Origin: Cheiracanthium punctorium
Taxonomy: Eukaryota > Arthropoda > Arachnida > Araneae > Cheiracanthiidae
Direction: 5' to 3'
Assembly (NCBI GenBank): GCA_038373885.1
Contig: JAWZYV010016557.1
Location: 1 to 64,000 of the forward strand
Length of the DNA stretch: 64,000 nt
Shown here: positions 55,080 to 64,000 of the stretch, piece by piece
Position numbering within the stretch: the first letter of the stretch is position 1
Layout of the letters: every line of letters starts with the position of its first letter
The notes under the pieces: model-generated
Databases searched by the model: none
Told to the model about the DNA's origin: nothing
What the model saw: only the letters and a program-made list of their open reading frames with translations
Position numbers and translations under genes: made by a program

Positions 55080-56175
55080 ATTAGTATAATGACTTTCAAT
55101 AAAGAGACATAATTTTTAAAGTCAATGCAATAAAATACGGTGTAATAATGCTTTTCAAAAATGTGGCTATTATATACTTTGGAACAATAGACTATACCTT
55201 TATTAAAAATGACTTTCAACAAAGGGGCGTAACCATTAGAATCAATTAAAAAATATACGGCATAACAATGCTCTTTAAGAATATTTGTCAATAATATACT
55301 TCGAAACAGTGAACTAAACCTTTATTTAAAAAGACTTTCAACAAAGAAACGTAATTGTTGGAAATAAGGCAAAAATACACGATATAACAAAGCTCTTTAA
55401 AAATGTGTCTCAATAATATACTTTGAAACAGTGGACTAAACTTTTATTTAAAATGACTTTCAACACATGGACGTAATTGTTGGAAATAATCCAGAAATAC
55501 ATGGTATAACAATGCTCTTTAAGAATGTGTGTCAATAATCCACTTTGAAACAGTGGACTAAATATTTATTTAAAATGAGTTTCAACAAAAGGACGTAATT
55601 GTTGGAAATATCTCAAAAATACAAGATATAACAATGCTCTTTAAAAATGTGTGTCAATAATATAATTTGAAACAGTGGACTAAACCTTTATTTAAAATGA
55701 CTTTTAACAAAGGGGCGTAATTGTTGGAAATAAGTCAAAAATATACGATATAACAATGCTCTTTAAAAGTGTCAATAATACACTTTAAAGCAGGACTAAA
55801 CCTTTATTTAAAATGACTTTCAACAAAGGAGCGTAATTGTTGGAAATAATACAAAAATACACGATATAACAATGTTACTTAAAATGTGTGTCAATAATAT
55901 AGTTTGAAACAGTGGACTCAACCTTCATTTAAAATGACTTTCAACAAAGGGGCGTTCAACAAATTGTTGAAAATAATGCAAAAACCCACGATATAACACT
56001 GTTCTTTAAAAATGTGTGTGAATAATATACTTTGAAACGGTGCACTAAACTTTTATTTAAAATAACTTTCAATAAAGGAACATAATTGTTGGGAATAATC
56101 CAGAAATACACGGTATAACAATACTGTATAAGAATGTGTGTCAATAATACACTTTAAAACAGTGGACTCATTGGC
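55080..56175. repeat. Satellite array, about 122-base unit, nine units
   Basis: The landmark ATGACTTTCAACAAAGG recurs near 55092, 55212, 55334, 55456, 55578, 55700, 55816, 55937 and 56065, so spacing is 120 to 122 bases except for one shorter unit (116) and one longer one (128, with an extra GGCGTTCAAC). Each unit also has GTAATTGTTGGAAATA, ACGATATAACAATGCTCTTT, AAAATGTGTGTCAATAATAT and GAAACAGTGGACTAAACC. On the minus strand 120-base units stay in frame and give 40-residue repeats such as YAPLLKVIFNKG in the frame 54965-55291. The 122-base units break the frame, so present coding is unlikely. Confidence 0.9.
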
Positions 56176-56923
56176 GGTCACGAGGGTCATGACCCCCCCA
56201 AATGGTCTTCAACTAAGGGGCCTAGATTAACCATCCCCCCCCCCCAAAAAAAAGAGGGCCCAACCCGAGCTTGGACAGGGGCCCAAACTCCAGAGACCTT
56301 ACATATATATCACATTGTACTGCTGAAAGAGAATTCCTCTTTAGAAGACCATTGGTCTCTAAAGAGGACTAGTTTATTTTATAACACTAAAGTATGCACA
56401 CAATATTCTACGTGCTCAGACGTTGCTCCATGGCAGAAAAATATGCAGCCGTTTTGTAAATATGTGCGTTCATCCATATCTCTCCATATATGTAGGGCAA
56501 AGGAAGAGGGAGTCACAACGAGCCTGATTAAGGTAAGGGTGGATGGGGTAGTTGCCCCGAACCCACAATCAAAGAAAACTCTCAAAATCAAAAAAATGGT
56601 TTGTAGAAAAATGTGTGAATTGTGTGTGCATAATACATTACACTCGTATTCAACCCCCCCCCCACACACACACACACACCCTTTCAAATAGCCTTCCTCG
56701 TCTTCGAAAGCACTCTAAGGAGCACCTATGTTTGTAAATAATTAATTTATGGAATCCAAATCTAGCGTAACTACTACAAGACCTTAAAAATTATAGAAGA
56801 GGAAGGGGGGGGGGGTCACGAGAGAAGGGAACCATACCTAAACAGGGCCGTATTACACATCAAGCTGAGTATGCTTCCCTATGGGCTATGGGCTCCAAGG
56901 CGGCCTGCGTTAAAATTTAGAAG
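56176..56923. other. Spacer with MITE-like C/G tracts
   Basis: Contains C and G runs (56193, 56235, 56655, 56805), a CACACA run and a small hairpin TCCTCTTTAGAAGACCATTG against CTAAAGAGGA near 56335. Overlapping frames of about 100 codons on both strands (56379-56691) reflect these runs. No gene. Confidence 0.35.
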
Positions 56924-57398
56924 AAAAAAATCTGATGTGTCCAACACATGACTTCCTTGCACGTCCATTAGATCAAAAATATTTTCGACGCACTTCCTCT
57001 AAATTTATTTGTTTGAAAGAGATAAAATATCAATAATAGTAAGGTTTAGCGATTTCTAGCCAAATATTTCGATATCGCCAAGCTGAGTTCATTTTGAAAG
57101 ATTTCCTTCTGACGCTTTGTTTGGCGATATTTCACCAAAAGCCGACAAACTTGAGATAGTCAGCGAGATTTTGGGGATAGCCAAAGTAGTCATTGACCAC
57201 AGACTTTCAATGAATTGAATGCATCTATACACCTCAATGTATTCAAAGTCATTTGGCTCACCCTGTAAATAAATTCCCAGTCGATTGCTGTCAAAAAAGA
57301 TATTGAAAACAGTTAGATATTACAATAGTTCTAAATACAAAGTTAAAAAATCTACGGGTTAAAGTTTTAGAGTTATACAAAATAGGAAATAATTTTTG

Positions 57399-57655
57399 GC
57401 GCCAAATTTGGCGATATTTCGGCGAAACTCGTCAATGTCGACGACATTTGGCGAGATTTTAAGCATGAACCAAGCAATGACAGATTATCGCCAAATTTGG
57501 CGATATTTCGCCAAAACTCGCCAAGAACGATGACAAATGGTGATACTTTGGGCATAGACCAAATGACTGACTATCGCCAAATTTGGCGATATTTCGCCAA
57601 AACTCGCCAAGGTCGAGGACAGACGGCGAGATTTTGGGCATGTACCAACAGTGTA
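57399..57655. repeat. Left-arm tandem of CGCCAAATTTGGCG palindromes
   Basis: The phrase ATCGCCAAATTTGGCGATAT, an 18-base perfect palindrome plus two bases, occurs near 57487 and 57573, with a GGCGCCAAATTTGGCGAT variant at 57398; unit spacing is 86 to 89 bases. Each unit also has TTTCGCCAAAACTCGCCAAG. A related 26-base perfect palindrome, centred on GTCGCCAAGCTTGGCGAC, lies at 57862-57887. Confidence 0.85.
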
Positions 57656-58149
57656 CATGCCCAAAATCTACAGTTGTATTATATTGAAGATGTCCATAGA
57701 CATTAAGGTACTGAAATTCTTTTCGGTGGTCCTGTAAATAAACTCTCCAGTAGATTGGAACCAAAAATCGAGATGCACAACTAGATGTTACAACATTCTT
57801 ATATATGAAATTTCATAATAGTTTTTGAGATTTGAGAGTTAAATATGCACACACGTACACCAAAAGTCGCCAAGCTTGGCGACTTTTGGCATAGTTCTTG
57901 AGGGAGGCACGTGACCGTGGTCGGACCATTACCTAACTTATGTGGTAGGACGGTATTGTGCTTGAAATGGATGAATGCCCCTAAAATTGCTATTGACCGT
58001 AATGTATTGGAAACCTTTTGAGTGTTCCTGTAGCAGAACTATAAATGATAAAGACACTTTTTTTAATGGAGAAATTCATTTTCTAACTCTTTACAGCATA
58101 CATCACTTCTGAGTCGTTTGAAATAGCCCAATACCTCTAAAAAACCCTT

Positions 58150-58672
58150 TGATGAATTTCGGCCCATAGAGCGTAATGTATTTCGAATCTTTTGGGCGGT
58201 CCTGTAGATAAACTATTCAGTCGAATGGAACCGAAAGGGGAGGTGCACAACTAGATGTTACAACAATCCTAAATATAAAGTTTCAACATTCAACGCCTAA
58301 CAGTTTTTGAGATATGCGAGTTTAATGAATTTCGGCCCACTGAGTGTAATGTATTTCGAATGTTTTGGGCAGTCCTGTAGATAAACTATCCAGTCGAATG
58401 GAACCAAAAGGGGAGGTGCACAACTAGATGTTACAACTATCCAAAATATGAAGTTTCGACATTCTACGCCTAATAGCTTTTGAGTTAGGCGAGTTTAATG
58501 AATTTCGGCCCATAGAGCGTAATGTATTTCGAATCTTTTGGGCGGTCCTGTACATAAACTATCCATTCGATTGCCACCAAAAAAGGAGGTGCACAACTAG
58601 ATCATAGAACAATCCTAAATATCAAATCTCAACATTCTACGACAATAGTTTTTGAGATATGCGAGTTACATA
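58150..58672. repeat. Left-arm 173-base tandem repeat, three units
   Basis: GAATTTCGGCCCA recurs at 58154, 58327 and 58500, exactly 173 bases apart. Each unit contains GAGGTGCACAACTAGAT and TTTTGAGATATGCGAG or a close variant. Diverged units occur farther out in the same arm (about 57225-57365 and 57700-57845). A TACG microsatellite follows (58671-58697). The right arm mirrors all this (59163-59710). Confidence 0.85.
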
Positions 58673-60213
58673 CATACGTACGTACGTACGTACGTACAGA
58701 CGGCATGGAAAAACTGGCCACAGTAGACTCGCCACTGGTCAAAATGAGTTGCAGACGCGTTAATATGATCGTGCATGCTAGCCTACGATGAGATGCATCG
58801 AAAAAAATTTTTTAATTAATTTTAGAGGTAGTCAAAATCGGTTTTTATGTCGAAATTTAGCCCCCAAAATTTTTCGGGATCACATTACTTCCTTATACTA
58901 CGTACAAGGAAGTAAAAATCCATAATCAAACGTTATTAAAGCTATTACTTCCTTGTACGTAGTATAAGGAAGTAATGTGATCCCGAAAAATTTTGGGGGC
59001 CAAATTTCGACAAAAAAACCGATTTTGTTTACCTCTAAATTTAATTTTAAGAACTTTTTCGATGCATCTCATCGTAGGCTAGCATGCACGATCATATTAA
59101 CGCGTCTGCAACTCATTTTGACCAGTGGCGAGTCTACTGTGGCCAGTTTTTCCATGCCGTCTGTACGTACGTACGTACGTATGTATGTAACTCGCATATC
59201 TCAAAAACTATTGGTCGTAGAATGTTGAGATTTGATATTTAGGATTGTTCTATGATCTAGTTGTGCACCTCCCCTTTTGGTCGCAATCGAATGTATAGTT
59301 TATGTACAGGACCGCCCAAAAGATTCGAAATACATTACGCTCTATGGGCCGAAATTCATTAAACTCGCATATCTCAAAAACTATTAGGCGTAGAAAGTCG
59401 AAACTTCATATTTTGGATAGTTGTAACATCTAGTTGTGCACCTCCCCTTTTGGTTCCATTCGATTGGATAGTTTATCTACAGGACCGCCCAAAACATTCG
59501 AAATACATCACGCTCAATGGGTCGAAATTCATTAAACTCGCATATCTCAAAAACTATTAGGCGTAGAATGTTCAAATTTTATATTTAGGATTGTTGTAAT
59601 ATCTAGTTGTGCACCTCCCCTTTCGGTTCCATTCGACTGGATAGTTTATCTACAGAACCGCCTAAAATATTCGAAATACATTACGCTCAATGGGCCGAAA
59701 TTCATCAAAGCGTTTTTTAGAGCTATTGGGCTATTTCAAACGACTCAGAAGTGATATATGCTGTAAAGAGTTAGAAAATGAATTTCTCCATTAAAAAAAG
59801 TGTCTTTATCATTTACAGTTCTGCTACAGGAACACTCAAAAGATTTCCAATACATTACGGTCAATGACAATTTTAGGGGATTCATCCATTTCAAGCACAG
59901 TACCGTCCTACCACATAAGTTAGATAATGGTCCGACCACGGTCACGTGCCTCCCTCAAGAACTATGCCAAAAGTCGCCAAGCTTGGCGACTTTTTTGTGT
60001 ACGTGTGTGCATATTTAACTCTCAAATCTCAAAAACTATTATGAAATTTCATATATAAGATTGTTGTAACATCTAGGCGTGCATCTCGATTTTTGGTTAA
60101 AATCTACTGGAGAGTTTATTTACAGGACCACCGATAAGAATTTCAGTACTTTAATGTCTATGGACATCTTCAATATAATACAATTGTAGACAGTCATTGT
60201 TTGGTACATGCCC

Positions 60214-61141
60214 AAAATCTCGCCGTCTGTCCTCGACCTTGGCGAGTTTTGCCGAAATGTCGCCAAATTTGGCGATAGTCAGTCGTTTGGTCCATGCCCA
60301 AAGTATTGCCATTTGTCATCGTTCTTGGCGAGTTTTGGCGAAATATCGCCAAATTTGGCGATAATCTGTCATTGTTGGTCCATGCTTAAAATCTCACCAA
60401 ATGTCGTCGACATTGACGAGTTTCGCCAAAATATCGCCAAATTTGGCGCCAAAAATTATTTCGTATTTTGTATAACTCTAAAACTTTAACCCGTAGAATT
60501 TTGAACGTTTGTATTTAGAACTATATTATAATATCTAACGGTTTTCAATATCTTTTTTGACAGCAATCGACTGGGAATTTATTTACAGGGTGAGCCAAAT
60601 GACTTTAAATACATTAAGGTGTATGGATGCATTCAATTCATTGAAAATCTGTGGTCAATGACTACTTGGCTGTCCCCAAAATCTCGCCGTCTGTCCTCGA
60701 CCTTGGCGAGTTTTGCCGAAATGTCGCCAAATTTGGCGATAGTCAGTCATTTGGTCCATGCCCAAAGTATCGCCATTTGTCATCGTTCTTGGCGAGTTTT
60801 GGCGAAATATCGCCAAATTGGCGATAATTTGTCATTGTAGGTCCATGCTTAAAATCTCGCCAAATGTCGTCGACATTGACGAGTTTCGCCGAAATATCGC
60901 CAAATTTGGCGCCAAAAATTATTTCGTATTTTGTATAACTCTAAAACTTTAACCCGTAGAATTTTTAACTTTTGTATTTATAACTATATTATAATATCTA
61001 ACGGTTTTCAATATCTTTTTTGACAGCAATCGACTGGGAATTTATTTACAGGGTGAGCCAAATGACTTTAAATACATTGAGGTGTATGGATGCATTCATT
61101 TCATTGAAAGTCTGTGGTCAATGACTACTTTGGCTGTCCCC
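60214..61141. repeat. Right-arm tandem duplication, 464-base unit
   Basis: AAAATCTCGCCGTCTGTCCT occurs at 60214 and 60678, and the following sequence, through GTCGTCGACATTGACGAG, TTTGACAGCAATCGACTGGG and TGGTCAATGACTAC, is repeated in order. The left arm has this block once. The two copies differ at a few positions (for example AGTATTGCC and AGTATCGCC). Confidence 0.9.
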
Positions 61142-61391
61142 AAAATCTCGCAAACTATCTCAAAGTTTGTCGGCTTTTGGTGAAATATCGCCAAATAAAG
61201 TGTCAGAAGGAAATCTTTCAAATTGAACTCAGCTTGGCGATATCGATATATTTGGCTAGAAATCGCTAAACCTTACTATTATTGATATTTTATCTCTTTC
61301 AAACAAATAAGTTTAGAGGAAGTGCGTAAAAAACATTTTTGATTTAATAGACGTGCAAGGAAGTCATGTGTTGGACACATCAGATTTTTTT

Positions 61392-64000
61392 AGTGTTAAT
61401 ATTTATGCAGCATTTGTAACTCTGAAAAAATAATTCTGATTAATTAGCGACTTTGTACAGAATAAAAAATTTCCGGCATTGTTAGCCACTACACTTCTTA
61501 ATTGAAATTTGAATGAATATGTGCTAGAAAGTTTGAATCTGACTATTTAGCTTGAAGTTTTATGTGCACATTTCAGGGATGATCTGCATTAGACAGACAG
61601 ACACTTGAATGCGAATTTTCTTATGTGTCGGAAACAAAGTACAAATGGGACAAACGAGTCTGCCTCTTCAAGACTAGAAACGAAAAGTTGTAAGAAAACG
61701 CCACAATGGACAAGGAGAAATGGGGAAAAAGCAATATAGCCCCCCCGTGTCATTTTAAATTGCTCATTAAAAAAATTATCTACCTTCCAGATTTTATGCT
61801 TATTACTAGCTGCTTACCCGTTCTCCGCACGGTAGAATATTTTCCTTACACACATATAATTCGAATTAAACCCAGTAATAGGAATCTCTAATAGTGAAAA
61901 ATTGCTGGAATTCTGACGAAAAGCTGACTCCATGAGTGGAAATTTGAGAGGATTGCAACATGATGACACAAAAACTACACCATTGTCACTGGCGATCAGA
62001 AAAGTAAGAACTTTACGGTATGCAGACGAAACTTTTCTCTTTCGAAAAATGCCTTATTTCTACATCATATAATTTTTTTTTTTTAGGTTTAATTTATAGC
62101 ATTCATACATACCATATGAATAACATTACATGATGTTGAATACTATTTTATCTTATCTTGCATTTCGTAAAGCGTGGACAATGCATTAGCACAGTTATGT
62201 TGCAGATGGCTTTATTAAATTTTACCCAAATTTAAAAAACCTACACGAAACAATCGATTCAAATTGTTCGTTCAGAAACCAAAAATGCATCCTGTTTCCG
62301 TGAAGATCTTGTCGCTTTCGTAAATGAAAAAATTTGTGACGCAACTTAAGCGGAAAAGCTTATTATCCTTACTGAACTCTTAATACAGTAGCACACTTGT
62401 TACATAAAACTAACGTTGATCTCACTGCCAATTCACACAAAATAAATAACTAATTTCATATTTTATTTTTAACATAGATTAATTGCATAGTGTCAAATTC
62501 TATATTAAACAGAATCTGAAATCGTTTCTAGAGCTCTTGGTCTTGTAACTGGAGTAACTGGAATATATATGAAAAAATAAATAGAACTTTAACATATAAG
62601 TAATTTATATGAAATATTCTAAGCACATCGGATCCCGTTATTCGGAAAGATTCCGCAAAAGCCATGGGAAGAAAGAGCAATTAATTTCATAATATATTTT
62701 GTATTTTTTGCAAGCGCCTTTGTTATGTACATGATTGCAATATCATCTCGTACACGATGCTTATCCTATAGTATCTGGTGATTTATTTTGGATTTTCATT
62801 TCATATTCCTGACTTTTCATACTTTCGAAATTTTGTTGCTTTGCCCATGTGAATAATCGATTATCATTTCGCATTACGGCTACCAATTAAATAGTTTTCC
62901 ATATATATTTTTTCCACGTTAACGACGTTAATCTGCCTTTTTCTAGTTAAAAAAAAAAAACGCCTACAAAGTTTCATTGCTTCAATTTAGACACACAGAT
63001 GGGTTAGGCAAATACGCAACCGAGAAATTGCTTCCTTATGTCCGCCGAAGCAGCACATACGTTAGCGTGTAATGTGCTTCTCCGGATAATAAAACAATGA
63101 CGTGAAAATGACGTCACACGCGAAGGAAATAAAATGAAAAATATGCAGAATTGCCTGAAAAAACTTCGATTATTTTTAATGCGCAAATATGTTAAAATTC
63201 TATTTGTTTCATATTTAATGCGTTTTCACTTTTTTGGGTCTTAAGAGCTGTAGAAATGAGTGGTTTCACTTAATTATTAAATTGAACAACTTAAGTGGCA
63301 TGGCAACAATGGATTCCGTTGCTACGGAAACTGTAGCAGTGTTAAAAATAGAATATGAAATGATTTATTTATGTTTACTTTGCTAGAACTGCCATTTTGG
63401 CGTAATTAACGTCGGCAGTCGATGGCAAATAGCCAAAATGAATCACACATTAAACTTGACAATAAATGCAATAATTTAAAGGCATTACCAGCTAGTCTTA
63501 CTGGGTTTAAAAATTATTCTCATTCATCTCAAACAGCATTCGTATTTATAAAGACTTCCTATTTTATTACACCTTGTTTGGCGGGATTAAAAAATATTAT
63601 CTATTCATACGCTTAACACCAACTCATTTCAATCGGGGCATAAAATTAGCAATACAAATGAAAAAGTTTAATTTTCCGAAATTTGGTGGGGTTTCCCTAA
63701 CTTAAATCAATTTATTTAACGTGATGAAAATCATTTAAAATCGCCTTAATAACTGCATTATTTCTGAACATAAAATTAAAATCTCAGGCTAAATTCTAGT
63801 AAAACCTACATTTGTTTTTAAAAATAGTATTTCTTTACGCTCTCAGTAAATTGCGCCAAGCCTAAAACTGTGCAAACCACTAGAATCCACTTTCTCAAAA
63901 ATCGGCATGTAAGCCATTTTTTTCGCCAAATTATAAAGTTATACACTTTAGTCTCTGAAATTTTCAAATCCTTTTTCTTTTGCGTATAAAAAATATAGAA
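61392..64000. other. AT-rich end of window, no gene recognised
   Basis: No open frame with recognisable content and no repeat family. A CRE-like TGACGTCA lies at 63109-63116, and GTTGCTACGGAAAC at 63318-63331 fits the RFX X-box pattern. With no gene beside them, neither can be given a role. Confidence 0.35.

Larger units (their letters stand above)
56924..61391. repeat. Giant 4.47-kb inverted repeat
   Basis: The left arm (56924-58914) and right arm (58945-61391) are inverted copies around a 30-base spacer. The ends are AAAAAAATCTGATGTGTCC and its complement. The centre is ACTTCCTTATACTACGTACA against TGTACGTAGTATAAGGAAGT. The arms differ at scattered positions, so they are diverged and not an assembly echo. 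The right arm is longer because a 464-base block is present twice there. The arms contain tandem units of 86-89 and 173 bases. No target duplication was found. No gene is supported; frames of 60-100 codons inside merely translate the repeats. Confidence 0.92.

Noticed and set aside
55080..56175. Regular repeats that might be a CRISPR array
   Set aside because: Units are about 122 bases and similar along their whole length, with no unique spacers, in a eukaryotic context. It is a satellite.
60208..60952. Open frames of 64-93 codons in the giant palindrome
   Set aside because: They translate the CGCC-type tandem repeats and occur in mirrored form in both arms. Nothing indicates a protein.

Overview
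The window looks like repeat-packed, AT-rich nuclear DNA of an arthropod. A chelicerate such as a spider is my best guess, from the style of the repeats, but nothing in the sequence proves it. There is no bacterial-style gene organisation, and no intact host protein-coding gene can be supported over 64 kb. The clearest host gene is a histidine tRNA gene at about 40.07-40.67 kb, and it is cut in two by a transposon.

Layout. 0-4.3 kb: the edge of a TTAA-flanked miniature element, tRNA-derived SINE copies and AT-rich DNA. 4.3-10.1 kb: a Ty3/gypsy retrotransposon on the minus strand (gag, then protease-RT-RNase H-integrase). Gag and pol share one frame, separated by a single TGA in a TGA-CTA context. 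The pol part is broken by a TTAA-flanked miniature element inside RT, by a one-base homopolymer frameshift, and by an apparent loss of the first integrase catalytic Asp. 10-36 kb: a patchwork of TTAA-type (piggyBac-like), TA-type (Tc1/mariner-like) and 8-bp-TSD (hAT-like) non-autonomous elements, SINE-like repeats, decayed transposon protein fragments and AT-rich filler. 35.7-43.3 kb: a hAT element with decayed transposase, a 1.9-kb TA-flanked element with long inverted ends, a 343-bp foldback, the split tRNA-His and a second copy of part of the 1.9-kb element. 43-54.7 kb: more TTAA elements, including two copies facing each other in a 1.2-kb imperfect palindrome. 55.1-56.2 kb: a satellite array of about 122-bp units. 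56.92-61.39 kb: a 4.47-kb inverted repeat with arms near 2 kb, each built from tandem repeats and short perfect palindromes. 61.4-64 kb: nothing recognised.

The elements interact mainly by nesting. At least five TTAA families or subfamilies are present, and nearly all cleanly bounded copies keep TTAA at both ends. Several 8-bp target duplications are perfect and allow pre-insertion sites to be read directly: CCCTGAAG, TAACCACT and TTTTCTGC. The most notable structures are the giant inverted repeat, the tRNA-His gene interrupted in its A box, and the in-frame TGA between gag and pol. All calls are by eye; no database or folding program was used.
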